50,323 nucleotides of DNA, taken from Trueperaceae bacterium. Lineage in GTDB: Bacteria > Deinococcota > Deinococci > Deinococcales > Trueperaceae. The stretch covers positions 1-50,323 of the forward strand of contig DASVCN010000024.1 in assembly GCA_036381595.1 (NCBI GenBank), read 5' to 3'. Below are positions 15,533 to 24,116 of the stretch, piece after piece. Below the pieces are notes generated by a model, which was given only the letters and a program-made list of their open reading frames with translations, ran no database searches and had not been told where the DNA came from. Both the position numbers and the translations under genes were made by a program. Position 1 is the first letter of the stretch, and each line of letters opens with the position of its first letter.

Positions 15533-15539
15533 CTGGGGG

Positions 15540-15545
15540 AGTCTA
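15540..15545 (-). promoter_or_regulatory. Leaderless-type -10 box for Roadblock operon
   Basis: On the minus strand TAGACT is 7 bases before the ATG at 15532. The intervening bases are a C run, not a ribosome-binding site. Confidence 0.55.
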
Positions 15546-15608
15546 GCACGGGCCCCTCAGCGGTGTCGTTCAAGTTTTCGCACCCGTGGAGGGCGTTTTC
15601 TCGTCTGC

Positions 15609-15614
15609 TATCTT
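15609..15614 (+). promoter_or_regulatory. Leaderless-type -10 box for nucleoside phosphorylase
   Basis: TATCTT lies 8 bases before the ATG at 15623. This favours 15623 over the upstream in-frame start at 15503. Confidence 0.45.
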
Positions 15615-15622
15615 GTTTGGGC

Positions 15623-16339
15623 ATGAGCCAACTCCACATCCACGCGCGCTCCTCGGATGTCGCCCCGTTCGTGCTCCTCCCCGGCGATCCGAACCGCGCG
15701 ACCTACATCGCCCACAACTTCTTCGACGAGCCTCGGCTCTACAACGAGAACCGCCAACTGCTCGGCTACACGGGCAGCTACAAGGGCGTGCCCGTGAGCG
15801 TGCAGGCTACCGGTATGGGGTGCCCCAGCCTCGCCATAGTCGTCGAGGAGCTCATCCGGTTGGGCGCCCGCACCCTCATCAGGGTGGGGACCGCCGGCAT
15901 AGTCGCCAAGGAGGTGAGGCCGGGCGACCTCGTGATCGCGACCGCCGCCGCGGCTGCCGACGGCACGACCCGGCAGTATCTGGATGGGGCTCCCAGCGCT
16001 CCTCACGCGTCGTTCGAGGTGGTCGAGGCGCTGCGATCGGCAGCTGGCGCCGGTAGCGGCATCCACCTCGGCCCGATCAGGACCGAAGACGCCTTCTACG
16101 CGACCAGCAAGGAGGATGTCGCCAGGCTTCGCGAGCAGGGGCTGCTGGCCGTCGAGATGGAGGCCTCGGCGCTCTTCCTCCTCGGTCAGCTTCGCGGCGC
16201 CCGGTGCGGCTGCGTCCTGGCCGCCAGCAACGCCATCGGCGACTCCTCGTTCATCGATCCGGAAGTCCTGCGGCGTAGTGTCGGGCGGATGACCGAGGTG
16301 GCCCTCGACGCCTGCCTGAGACTGCACGCTAACGCCTGA
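15623..16339 (+). CDS. deoD: Purine-nucleoside phosphorylase, hexameric type
   Basis: A 238-residue PNP/UDP family enzyme that splits purine nucleosides with phosphate for salvage. The phosphate loop 'LLPGDPNRATYIA' has Gly21, Asp22 and Arg25. 'RVGTAGIV' and 'VEMEASALF' (177-185, ribose-binding Glu) are the other family blocks. The residue aligned with E. coli DeoD Asp204, the base-protonating acid, is Asn203 in 'ASNAIGD'. In relatives an Asn here has been linked to preference for 6-oxopurines such as guanosine and inosine, so guanosine/inosine preference is possible (inference). Uridine phosphorylase is the main alternative. The start at 15623 fits the family length; the frame extends upstream to 15503 without homology. 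Confidence 0.88.
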   Translation: MSQLHIHARSSDVAPFVLLPGDPNRATYIAHNFFDEPRLYNENRQLLGYTGSYKGVPVSVQATGMGCPSLAIVVEELIRLGARTLIRVGTAGIVAKEVRPGDLVIATAAAAADGTTRQYLDGAPSAPHASFEVVEALRSAAGAGSGIHLGPIRTEDAFYATSKEDVARLREQGLLAVEMEASALFLLGQLRGARCGCVLAASNAIGDSSFIDPEVLRRSVGRMTEVALDACLRLHANA

Positions 16340-16390
16340 GGGTGGCGCCCGCCGGGGCCGGCAGCCTCCGGCGGAGCTAGGAGGAAGACG

Positions 16391-17233
16391 ATGAGAGTAG
16401 CGGTAATGGGATCCGGCACGATGGGCTCGGGTATCGCCCAGTCGTGCGCAGCGGCCGGTCATGAGGTCGTCCTCTTCGATGTAGCGCCGGCGGCTCTGGA
16501 ACGAGCCCGCCGGTCGATGGCCGACAGCCTGAGCCGACTGGTGCGCAAGGAGAAGCTGAGCCAGCAGCAGGCAGACGAGACCCTCGCGCGGGTCAGCTGG
16601 TCGCAGGACCTCTCCGACTTCGCCGAAGCCGAGGTCCTGGTTGAAGCGGTGTTCGAGGAGATGGAGGTCAAGCGGAGCGCCTGGCAGCAGGCCAGCGAAG
16701 TGGTAGGAGCGCAGGCGCTGCTCGCCAGCAACACCTCTAGTCTGTCGATCACCGAGATCGCCGGGTTCAGCGGCAGCCCGGAACGCTTCTGCGGGATGCA
16801 CTTCTTCAACCCGGTCCCACTCATGCCACTCGTCGAAGTGGTGAGGGCGTTAGGCACGAGTCCTCAAACGATCGAGCGCGCTCGTGCATTCGTCGAGGGA
16901 ATCGGCAAGACGCCGATCGTGTGCGAAGACAAGCCGGGGTTCATCGTCAACCGGTTGCTGATCCCCTACATGAACGATGCCGTCCACGCCCTGAGCGAAG
17001 GGGTAGCGAGCGCCGAGGACATCGACCGGGCTATGAAGCTGGGCGCGAACATGCCCATCGGTCCGCTCGCGCTGGCCGACCTGGTGGGCCTCGACGTGTC
17101 TCTGGCAGCGGCAGAGAGCCTCCACCAGGAGTTCGGCGATCCCAAGTTCCGGGTCGCCCCCCTGCTGCGGCAGATGGTCCGCGCTGGCAAACTGGGTCGG
17201 AAGAGCGGCGCAGGGTTCTACCGTTACGACTGA
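16391..17233 (+). CDS. 3-hydroxybutyryl-CoA dehydrogenase
   Basis: A 280-residue NAD(P)-dependent 3-hydroxyacyl-CoA dehydrogenase of the short, single-function type (Hbd/PaaH). The Rossmann loop 'VMGSGTMGSGIAQ' is at 5-17. 'SNTSSLSITEIA' and 'GMHFFNPVPLMPLVEVV' carry the catalytic Ser/His region, and 'DKPGFIVNRLLIPYMNDA' is the family signature. The C-terminal dimerisation domain ends 'GRKSGAGFYRYD'. AGGAGG lies 7 bases before the ATG. It is followed on the same strand by an enoyl-CoA hydratase; with the thiolase at 20045 these cover three steps of beta-oxidation or its reverse. Confidence 0.96.
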   Translation: MRVAVMGSGTMGSGIAQSCAAAGHEVVLFDVAPAALERARRSMADSLSRLVRKEKLSQQQADETLARVSWSQDLSDFAEAEVLVEAVFEEMEVKRSAWQQASEVVGAQALLASNTSSLSITEIAGFSGSPERFCGMHFFNPVPLMPLVEVVRALGTSPQTIERARAFVEGIGKTPIVCEDKPGFIVNRLLIPYMNDAVHALSEGVASAEDIDRAMKLGANMPIGPLALADLVGLDVSLAAAESLHQEFGDPKFRVAPLLRQMVRAGKLGRKSGAGFYRYD

Positions 17234-17366
17234 GAACGACTACGACTGAGAACGACGGGTCGCACGGTAGTCTGGACCGTTCGGGCTGAGGCTACCTGGC
17301 GCCCGCACTCGGGCGCCGGAACCGGCGGGAAGGACCTCGACGAGGAAGGGAAGGCGGTAATCGCAC

Positions 17367-18206
17367 ATGGCCAAGGATGAAACGGGCGGCAACGGTGGCG
17401 CGGGCAATCCGAGCGTAGACGAGCAGGAGATCGATTTCGAGCACCTCTCCTACGAGGTCGAGTCGAACGTTGCGACGATCAGCATCGATCGGCCCGAAGC
17501 CCTCAACGCCCTCAACCAGGAGCTGATGATCGAACTTGGCTTCGCACTTGAGCTGGCAGAAGCCGACCTCGACGTGCAGGCCCTGATCATCACCGGGGTG
17601 GGACGCGCTTTCGTAGCCGGCGCCGACATCCAGAACCTCCAGCAGCTGGCCGACGGCTTCAGCGGTCGGGAAGCGTCGTTGGCGGGCCAGGACCTGATGA
17701 ACTCGCTGGCCGCCCTCCCCTTCCCCACCATCGCTGCGATCAACGGCTTCGCCTTAGGAGGCGGACTCGAGTTGGCGTTGGCCGCCGACCTTCGGGTGGC
17801 CGCCACCGGGGCGAGACTCGGTCTGCCCGAAGTGCAGCTGGGTCTGATCCCCGGTTACGGCGGCACCCAACGACTGCCGCGCCTCATCGGCCTGGGCCGG
17901 GCACTCGACCTGATCCTCACCGGTCGTCACGTGCAGGCAGAGGAAGCTCTCACGCTTGGCCTCGTCAACCGGGTGGTCGACGACGCCCTCGAGGGAGCAC
18001 GGGAGCTGGCTCGAGCCTGCCTCAAGAACGCTCCCATCGCGCTCGGGCTGGCCAAAGAAGCGGTGGTGCGCGGACTCGACGTCACGCTGCCTCAGGGCCT
18101 GGAGATCGAAGCAGACCTGTTCGGGATGGTCACCACCACCAACGACATGAAGGAGGGCACCAGCGCCTTCCTCGAGAAGAGAGCCCCCGAATTCAAGGGG
18201 AACTGA
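17367..18206 (+). CDS. Enoyl-CoA hydratase/isomerase
   Basis: A 279-residue crotonase-family protein. A polar, Gly-rich extension of about 27 residues precedes the crotonase fold. Oxyanion-hole segments are 'GRAFVAGADIQNL' and 'INGFALGGGLELALAADL'. Catalytic glutamates are expected in 'GGGLELAL' and in 'LPEVQLGLIPGYGGTQ', with 'RLPR' completing the signature; both Glu are present, consistent with a true hydratase. It lies 133 bases after the 3-hydroxyacyl-CoA dehydrogenase in the same direction. Chain-length preference cannot be read from sequence. Confidence 0.95.
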   Translation: MAKDETGGNGGAGNPSVDEQEIDFEHLSYEVESNVATISIDRPEALNALNQELMIELGFALELAEADLDVQALIITGVGRAFVAGADIQNLQQLADGFSGREASLAGQDLMNSLAALPFPTIAAINGFALGGGLELALAADLRVAATGARLGLPEVQLGLIPGYGGTQRLPRLIGLGRALDLILTGRHVQAEEALTLGLVNRVVDDALEGARELARACLKNAPIALGLAKEAVVRGLDVTLPQGLEIEADLFGMVTTTNDMKEGTSAFLEKRAPEFKGN

Positions 18207-18234
18207 CCGACCGCACGAAGGGAGCCGGCTAGCC

Positions 18235-19206
18235 GTGCCGTTCCGCATCAAGGTCTCGCTGGCCATCCTCCTGTCGCTTCTGGTCCTCGCCCTCGTTGGG
18301 CCGTTCCTCATCCCGGTGCCGCCGTTGGAGGGGACTTCGGCGGCAACGTCACTGGCTGGCGCGGACAGCAACTTCGCCGCTGTCGACGGGGTGACGCTTC
18401 ACTACCTGGATGTGGGGTCCGGACCGACCGCATTCCTGCTGCTTCACGGCTACCCTTCCAATGCGGCGGGTTGGAGGTCGGTGTTGCCCGAGCTCTCGCT
18501 CTACGGCAGGGTCGTCGCTTACGACCGCGTCGGCTTCGGCCTGAGCGGCCGGCCGCTGCCTGGCTCCTGGGAGCGGGGTGAGAACCCGTACCTGCCGGGC
18601 GCTCAGGTCGAGCAGGCGGTCGCGCTCCTCGACGAGCTGGGGATCGACAGCGCCGTCTGGATAGCGAGTTCGACTGGCGGCCTGGTGGCGATCAGGGCCG
18701 CACTCGAGCATCCTGACAGGGTGAGCGCGCTAGTGCTGGAAAGCGCGCCCGTCTACAGCGGCAGGTCGCCGCCGGCCTGGTTGCGTCCGATCCTCTACTC
18801 GCCGCAGATGAGCAGGATCGGGCCGCTCCTGATGCGGCAGCTGGGCGGGCAACCGGGAATGGGACTCTATTCGTCGCAATGGGCCGACCCGGAGCGGATC
18901 GTCGATGAGGACGTCGAGGACTTCCGGGTTACCTTCCGGGTCGACGATTGGGACGAGGGGTTGTGGCAGATCACGAGGGCGAGCCGGCCGTTCGATGTCG
19001 AGGGTGAGCTCGAGAGTCTCGGGCAACCGGTACTGGTAATCGCCGGAGCCGGCGATCAGATCGTGCCGCCCGAGGAGAGTGAGCGTCTCGCCGGAGAGCT
19101 GTCCCAGGGGACGCTCGCGCTGATGGAGGAGTGTGGCCACATCGTGCACCGGGAGTGTCCGGCGCAGTTCATGCAGGTGTTGGAAGGCTGGCTGCAAGGC
19201 CTTTGA
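18235..19206 (+). CDS. Membrane-anchored or secreted alpha/beta hydrolase
   Basis: A 323-residue alpha/beta hydrolase with one N-terminal hydrophobic segment (about 5-27), which is either a signal anchor or signal peptide. The oxyanion block is 'LLLHGYPSNAAGW'. The nucleophile elbow 'IASSTGG' places the catalytic Ser in a Ser-Ser-Thr-Gly context rather than the usual GxSxG. The acid is in 'GAGDQIVPP' and the His in 'CGHIVHRE'. The start is GTG at 18235, 28 bases after the enoyl-CoA hydratase stop, with GGGAG upstream. Substrate is unknown; esterase or haloalkane-dehalogenase-like chemistry are both possible. Confidence 0.85.
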   Translation: MPFRIKVSLAILLSLLVLALVGPFLIPVPPLEGTSAATSLAGADSNFAAVDGVTLHYLDVGSGPTAFLLLHGYPSNAAGWRSVLPELSLYGRVVAYDRVGFGLSGRPLPGSWERGENPYLPGAQVEQAVALLDELGIDSAVWIASSTGGLVAIRAALEHPDRVSALVLESAPVYSGRSPPAWLRPILYSPQMSRIGPLLMRQLGGQPGMGLYSSQWADPERIVDEDVEDFRVTFRVDDWDEGLWQITRASRPFDVEGELESLGQPVLVIAGAGDQIVPPEESERLAGELSQGTLALMEECGHIVHRECPAQFMQVLEGWLQGL

Positions 19207-19288
19207 ACGGCACCGCCCGGTCCGGTCGGACTCGGCCATGATGCCGCTCGACGAGGGGCTCGCGCGGCCCGGCCGAGCCCGCCGATGC

Positions 19289-19294
19289 TAGACT
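19289..19294 (+). promoter_or_regulatory. Leaderless-type -10 box for metallophosphoesterase
   Basis: TAGACT stands 7 bases before the GTG at 19302 and supports that start. Confidence 0.55.
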
Positions 19295-19301
19295 CTAAGC
19301 C

Positions 19302-20027
19302 GTGATCCTCGGCGTCATCAGCGACGTGCATGCCAACGTCGTTGCCCTCGAAGCGGTACTCGAAGTGTTGAAACGGGAGGAGGTAGACACCATCGTCTGC
19401 CTCGGCGACCTGGTGGGTTACGGTCCCTCTCCCAACGAGACCATTGAGCTGCTTCGAAGCGAAGGCGTCATCTGCACGCTCGGCAACGCCGATGAACGGA
19501 TCGCCTACGAGTTCGCGCGCGGCAAGAGACCCCGCGAGGGTGTGGCCGACACCATCCTCGAGTGGACCCGCAGCGTCATCGAACCGCGGAACGTCGAGTT
19601 CCTGCGGAGTCTGCCGGTCCAGCACCGCCTCAACACCTCGGCGGGACGCTTCCGCTTCTTCCACGGCACCCCGGAGACCCCAGTCGAGCGGCTCAACCTC
19701 AACCAGGACCCGTTGTCGCTCAGCAAGATGCTGGAGCGGAACCGCTGTAGGCTGCTGGCCGCCGGCGCCACACACGTCCCTTACTACCGTCAGTTACCGG
19801 CCGGCTCGGTGCTGAACCCGGGGTCAGTTGGGCTGGCGCTCAACGGCGAGCCGGGGGCCGACTACGCGATCGTGCGAGTCGACGGTGGGAACGTCGAGGT
19901 TTCGATGGATAAGGTCGAGTACGACTTCGGGGCGGTGGCTTTCGACATCATCGCCTGGGGCCTGCCGCCGATGGTGGCCGAGGCCATCCAGCAGGGCCGG
20001 ATGCCGGAGAAGATCGACGAGAACTAG
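19302..20027 (+). CDS. Calcineurin-like metallophosphoesterase
   Basis: A 241-residue phosphoesterase of the YfcE/MJ0936-like branch. Di-metal motifs in order: 'GVISDVHAN' (D-x-H), 'CLGDLVGYGP' (GDxxGYGP, the hallmark of this subfamily), 'TLGNADERI' (GN[AH]D), 'FFHGTPE' and 'THVPYYRQL' with the later His. The last segment, 'LNPGSVGLALNGEPGADYAI', is also typical. It starts with GTG. Substrate is unknown; relatives hydrolyse phosphodiesters in vitro. It ends 18 bases from the convergent thiolase. Confidence 0.9.
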   Translation: MILGVISDVHANVVALEAVLEVLKREEVDTIVCLGDLVGYGPSPNETIELLRSEGVICTLGNADERIAYEFARGKRPREGVADTILEWTRSVIEPRNVEFLRSLPVQHRLNTSAGRFRFFHGTPETPVERLNLNQDPLSLSKMLERNRCRLLAAGATHVPYYRQLPAGSVLNPGSVGLALNGEPGADYAIVRVDGGNVEVSMDKVEYDFGAVAFDIIAWGLPPMVAEAIQQGRMPEKIDEN

Positions 20028-20044
20028 CCGGCCTGCCGGGGCCT

Positions 20045-21220
20045 TCAGGCCCGCTCGAACGCCATCGCCAGCGCCTCACCGCCACCGATGCAGATCGCCG
20101 CGACCCCGGTTCGCGCGTCGCGGCGCTCCATGGCGTTGAGCAGCGTGACGACGATGCGGGCGCCGGAAGCACCGATCGGGTGACCCAGCGCGACAGCGCC
20201 GCCGTGCACGTTCACCCTCTGTGCATCCAGACAGAACTCCTTCATCGCCGCCATGGGCACCACGCTGAACGCCTCGTTGATCTCGTACAGATCCACCTCG
20301 TTCGGCTCGAGCCCGGTGCGTTCGAACAACGATCTAAGCGCCCCGACCGGTGCCGTCGTGAACCACTCGGGGGCGCCGGCCGAGGAGGTGTAGGCGTCTA
20401 TCCGCGCCAGGATCGGTAGACCCCGCTCACGCGCCACCTGCTCGCTGGTCACCACCAGTGCCGCGGCCCCGTCGTTGATGGTCGAGGCGTTGGCGGCGGT
20501 AACCGTACCCTCCCGTTCGAATGCGGCCCTCAGCTTCGGAAGCTTGTCGAAATCTACGTTCCGTGGGCCCTCGTCCTCGTTGACGGTAGTCGTGGCGCCG
20601 CGGCGACCCTCGACCTCCACAGGCACTATCTCGGCCTCGAAGGTTCCGTCTTCCATGGCAGCCTGGGCACGTCGGTACGACCGGACCGCGTACTCGTCCT
20701 GGGCTTCCCGGGAGAACTCGTATTTCGAGGCGCAAGCCTCGGCGCAGGAACCCATGTGCTTGTCGTTGTAAACGTCCCAGAGGCCGTCGTGAACCATAGA
20801 ATCGATAAGTTTCGCGTCGCCCATCCGGAGGCCCCCGCGGGCTCCGGGGAGCAGGTAGGGGGCGTTGGTCATCGACTCCATACCGCCGGCAACCGCGATG
20901 TTGGCGTCGCCCACGGCTACCGCCCTGACCGCCTGGATGATCGCCTCGAGTCCGCTCCCGCACATCTTGTTGAGGGTGACGGCCGGGGTGGAGTCGGGTA
21001 GCCCAGCGAAGAGCGCGGCCTGGCGTGCGGGCGCCTGGCCCATGCCGGCCTGCAGCACGCAGCCCATGGTGACCAGGTCCACATCGTCGGCTGCGATCGC
21101 CGCGCGCTCAAGGGCGCCGGCTATCGCGGCAGCACCCAACTGCGAAGCCTTGAGTGGTGCGAAGGCTCCCTGGAAGGCGCCTATCGGCGTTCTCACTGCC
21201 GACGCGATCACAACGTTCAT
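20045..21220 (-). CDS. Acetyl-CoA acetyltransferase (thiolase)
   Basis: A 391-residue thiolase that joins or cleaves acetyl-CoA units. The nucleophilic Cys87 is in 'NKMCGSGLEA'. 'NEAF' is at 315-318, His347 is in 'ALGHPIGASG', and the second Cys377 is in 'CIGGGEALA'. Full length, no missing residues. A ribosome-binding site AGGAGG sits 6 bases before the ATG at 21220. With the hydroxyacyl-CoA dehydrogenase and hydratase nearby it completes an acetoacetyl-CoA/butyryl-CoA or beta-oxidation set, though it is transcribed on the opposite strand. Confidence 0.97.
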   Translation of the reverse strand: MNVVIASAVRTPIGAFQGAFAPLKASQLGAAAIAGALERAAIAADDVDLVTMGCVLQAGMGQAPARQAALFAGLPDSTPAVTLNKMCGSGLEAIIQAVRAVAVGDANIAVAGGMESMTNAPYLLPGARGGLRMGDAKLIDSMVHDGLWDVYNDKHMGSCAEACASKYEFSREAQDEYAVRSYRRAQAAMEDGTFEAEIVPVEVEGRRGATTTVNEDEGPRNVDFDKLPKLRAAFEREGTVTAANASTINDGAAALVVTSEQVARERGLPILARIDAYTSSAGAPEWFTTAPVGALRSLFERTGLEPNEVDLYEINEAFSVVPMAAMKEFCLDAQRVNVHGGAVALGHPIGASGARIVVTLLNAMERRDARTGVAAICIGGGEALAMAFERA

Positions 21221-21296
21221 GGTTCCTCCTGTTCGCGCCGACAGGGCGCGCTCATCTCCGGTCCTGCCGCCGCTTGCACTGTATGAAGTATAGATG

Positions 21297-22187
21297 TCAG
21301 CGCCGGAACGTCACTGTCGCCCTCGTACCGCCCCAGCTCACCTCGATGGGACTGCGAAGGTCGAACTGGGCGGGCAGGAGCACGACTCCGGTAATGGGAG
21401 CGTCCGGGGCGACAAGCTCCGGCTGGCCGGCTAGAAGCCTGAGCCGGAAGGGGTAGCGCACCACCAGGGAGAGCTCGCCCTGGCTGAACTTCAACTCGGT
21501 ATCCCAGGGCCCACGAGAGGCCGAGGTGACGAGCAGCAGCAGCGGGTGGTCGGTCCCGCTACCGGCAACGAGTTCGTCGAAAGCGCTGCGCTGGTCGGGG
21601 AGTGCCAGGCCGAGCAAGCCCGCGTCGGCCAGCAGCAGACTCTGGCTGGCCGGGCCGTCGGGACCGTTCGCGAAGAGCCGGAGTCCGGGCACGCCGGCTC
21701 CCAGGTCCACCAGTTCGCCGCCCGATCCCATGACTGGAGCCGGCGGCGGGAACACCAGCCGCAGAACCAGGTTGTCAGGGCCTTCGGCGACCCCGTCCCG
21801 TAGCCAGAGGCCGAAGAAGGATAGTGCGTCTACCGGCAACCACCAACCGTCTTCCCGTCTTCGGACCGCGGCCGATAGGCTCTCCTCGCGTGCCCCCTCC
21901 CCGTCGGCTGGACGCCAAAGGATCTCCGAGGAGTCCTGGAACAGGGTCATCACGCCATCGCGGCCGCTCAGCGTGAGCACCCCGGCTGCCTCACTCGCCA
22001 ACAGCTCCAGCTGGGCCTCCAACGTTTCGGCGTCCACCAGGGTCGCCCAACCGTCGCGGACCGCGGGGAGTTCCGCCGACCAGGCAGGGCTGGACCGGTT
22101 CTCGCCTCCGACCTGCGCCAAGCCGAACTGCGCAGCTACCAGGAGCGATGAGAGCAGGCCAAGAAGCAGTTTTCGGTGCGGCCGCAT
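21297..22187 (-). CDS. Secreted protein of unknown function
   Basis: A 296-residue protein I do not recognise. It begins 'MRPHRKLLLGLLSSLLVAAQ' and continues 'FGLAQ', a standard signal peptide with likely cleavage after Ala24. The rest is rich in Leu, Pro and Gly, with blocks such as 'AGVLTLSGRDGVMTLFQDSS' and 'WWLPVDALSFFGL'. These resemble the copper-amine-oxidase-N/peptidoglycan-hydrolase preambles that read 'vNG..y.PL..l.....': a weak likeness only. The open frame reaches 22391, but ATG 22187 is chosen because it begins the signal peptide. It is divergent from hflX and shares its upstream region. Confidence 0.65.
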   Translation of the reverse strand: MRPHRKLLLGLLSSLLVAAQFGLAQVGGENRSSPAWSAELPAVRDGWATLVDAETLEAQLELLASEAAGVLTLSGRDGVMTLFQDSSEILWRPADGEGAREESLSAAVRRREDGWWLPVDALSFFGLWLRDGVAEGPDNLVLRLVFPPPAPVMGSGGELVDLGAGVPGLRLFANGPDGPASQSLLLADAGLLGLALPDQRSAFDELVAGSGTDHPLLLLVTSASRGPWDTELKFSQGELSLVVRYPFRLRLLAGQPELVAPDAPITGVVLLPAQFDLRSPIEVSWGGTRATVTFRR

Positions 22188-22211
22188 ACGACTTCGCCCG
22201 CCCGAAAGGGC

Positions 22212-22229
22212 TATAATCTCGGTATAGAT
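22212..22229 (+). promoter_or_regulatory. Likely hflX promoter -10 region
   Basis: TATAAT at 22212-22217 and a second TATAGAT at 22223-22229 face hflX, about 150 bases upstream of its proposed start. No clear -35 is seen. Confidence 0.4.
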
Positions 22230-22376
22230 ATGGTCATCGACCAGAGCGTGTTCGCGGCCCGGGCGAGTGCCCGCTAGCTTTCGCGTGCTCATCGACACCA
22301 ACCTCGACAATCGAGATCCTGCCCCTGCGCCGCCGTCTGGCGGTGTAATCCTGCGGCAGTCTCGGGAGGAGCCACG
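22230..22376 (+). promoter_or_regulatory. hflX leader with small ORF and hairpins
   Basis: Between the -10 boxes and hflX lies a 147-base leader. It can encode a 15-residue peptide (22230-22277, 'MVIDQSVFAARASAR'). It contains two perfect small hairpins, CTCGA/TCGAG at 22303-22315 and CCGCC/GGCGG at 22330-22343. It ends with GGGAGGA at 22364-22370. Antibiotic-responsive attenuation is known for some hflX genes (Listeria); a similar role here is inference. Confidence 0.4.
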
Positions 22377-24086
22377 ATCGAAAAAGTCCACGGCAGATTA
22401 TCCGGTCTGAAGAAGAACGAAGTAAAGCGACTTTCCAACCTCTACCGCCGGCGAGTTGCGCCGGAGGTAGCCGTTGGCTTCGAGCTGGCCAAGGAGCTCG
22501 GCGAGCTCGCCACCGACATCGGAGCCAACGTGAGCGCGCTGCTCGACCGGCGCGGACGGGTGGTAACCGTTGCAGTCGGAGATGCGGCAGAGACGCCTCT
22601 GCCTCCGGTTCACGGCGAAGCCGAGTCGCGTCTCTTCGGCTTGCGGCTGGTCCACACCCACACCAAGCCCGGCGGCCTGAGCGGCTCCGACCTCTCGACG
22701 CTGTTCCTCAACCGCCTGGACGCGATCGTCGCCATCGACGTAGCTCGCAACGACCGCGGCGGCGTGGTGCTGGGAGACGCTCACCTTGCCCAGATTTCCC
22801 CGCCTACGGCCGAAGACGAGGACTGGACGATCGATCCGCCGCGCTCCGTACGCGAACTCGAGCGGGTGGACATCAGCGAGCGGATCCGGGCACTCGAGGA
22901 GGAGCTATCTCGCAGTCAACGCACTCGCGAGGTGAAGCGCTCGAGCGCCGAGAGGGCCGTGCTGATAGGACTCGAGTCGGGCGAGGGGATCCTCGAGGCC
23001 GAGTCGCGCCTGGCCGAGCTGGAAGAGCTGACGAGGAGCGCCGGCGCCGTCGTAACCTTCTCGAGCATGCAGTCACGCAAGGTGCCCGACCCGCGCACGC
23101 TTATCGGACGCGGAAAGTTGCAGGAACTGGTGTCGAAAACCTACCACGAGGACGCCGACCTGCTCATCTTCGACCGTGAACTCACGCCGGCGCAGTCGCG
23201 CGAGATCGAGGCCGAGACCAGGCTCAAGGTGCTTGACCGCACCCAATTGATCCTCGACATCTTCGCCCAGAACGCGCGCGGTCGGCAGGCACAGGTGCAG
23301 GTCGAGCTGGCGCAGTTGCAGTACCAGCTCACGAGACTGGCCGGCCGCGGCCAGGCGATGAGCCGTCTGGGTGGGGGCATCGGGACGAGAGGCCCGGGTG
23401 AGACCAAACTCGAGGTCGATCGCCGGCGGATCCGTGACCGGATCGTGGCACTCGAGGAGCAGGTCGACGAGATCTCGCGCCAGCGTTCCGAGACGCGCAA
23501 GGCTCGTACCGCCTCGCAGGTGCCGGTCGTGGCGCTCGTGGGCTATACGAACGCGGGCAAGAGCACTCTCTTCAACGCCCTCGCCAAGCCCGACGCCGCC
23601 GCTCGTAACCAGCTGTTCGCCACCCTCCGGCCAACTACCCGTGAGGGTTGGCTGCCCGGCCTGGGGCAGTGGGGCGCGAAGGTACTCTTCACCGACACGG
23701 TGGGTTTCATCCGTGACCTGCCCAAGGAGCTGGTGAACGCCTTCCGCGCGACGCTGGAGGAACTACACGACGCCGACCTGCTGCTGCATGTCGTCGACGC
23801 GGCCACTCCTGGTGCCCCGGACAGGGTGGATGCGGTGGACAGGATCCTCGAGGCGCTGGAGCTGAAGGTGCCTAGGCTGGTGGTCCTGAACAAGGCCGAC
23901 ATCGCCCACCCGGAGGTCCTTGCTCAGCTCGCCGAGCGCTACTCGGCGGTTACCGTCACCGCCCTGAACGGGAGCGGCCTGGAGGACCTGAGGAACGAGC
24001 TTGCCCGGTTCCTGGAGGACGGCGCTCCTGTCCTGCTCCCCCACCGCCAGTCGACCGAGTTCGCCGCTTCGGCCAGGCACGACTGA
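22377..24086 (+). CDS. hflX: Ribosome-associated GTPase HflX, apparent ATC start
   Basis: A 569-residue HflX GTPase that binds and splits stalled 70S ribosomes. The first residues after the ATC, 'EKVHGRLSGLKKNEVKRLSN' followed by 'LYRRRV', match the start of long HflX proteins from this phylum. No ATG, GTG or TTG exists in frame between the stop at 22275 and GTG 22530. A start at 22530 would delete 51 conserved residues. GGGAGGA is 6 bases before ATC 22377, ideal spacing, so an AUC start codon is proposed. The GTPase domain holds 'GYTNAGKST' (about 388), 'DTVGFIRDLP' (about 439) and 'NKAD' (about 504). 'GGIGTRGPGETKLE' is the HflX signature. Confidence 0.9.
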   Translation: MEKVHGRLSGLKKNEVKRLSNLYRRRVAPEVAVGFELAKELGELATDIGANVSALLDRRGRVVTVAVGDAAETPLPPVHGEAESRLFGLRLVHTHTKPGGLSGSDLSTLFLNRLDAIVAIDVARNDRGGVVLGDAHLAQISPPTAEDEDWTIDPPRSVRELERVDISERIRALEEELSRSQRTREVKRSSAERAVLIGLESGEGILEAESRLAELEELTRSAGAVVTFSSMQSRKVPDPRTLIGRGKLQELVSKTYHEDADLLIFDRELTPAQSREIEAETRLKVLDRTQLILDIFAQNARGRQAQVQVELAQLQYQLTRLAGRGQAMSRLGGGIGTRGPGETKLEVDRRRIRDRIVALEEQVDEISRQRSETRKARTASQVPVVALVGYTNAGKSTLFNALAKPDAAARNQLFATLRPTTREGWLPGLGQWGAKVLFTDTVGFIRDLPKELVNAFRATLEELHDADLLLHVVDAATPGAPDRVDAVDRILEALELKVPRLVVLNKADIAHPEVLAQLAERYSAVTVTALNGSGLEDLRNELARFLEDGAPVLLPHRQSTEFAASARHD

Positions 24087-24105
24087 CGGGCGCAGGACGC
24101 GCGGT

Positions 24106-24111
24106 TAGCAT
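24106..24111 (+). promoter_or_regulatory. Leaderless-type -10 box for UbiD decarboxylase
   Basis: TAGCAT is 5 bases before the ATG at 24117, just after the hflX stop. It favours 24117 over the in-frame TTG at 24111. Confidence 0.5.
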
Positions 24112-24116
24112 TGGTC

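Noticed and set aside
20035-20052. Hairpin GGGCC-TTCA-GGCCC as terminator between the metallophosphoesterase and thiolase genes
   Set aside because: Only five base pairs, overlaps the thiolase stop and lacks a T run.
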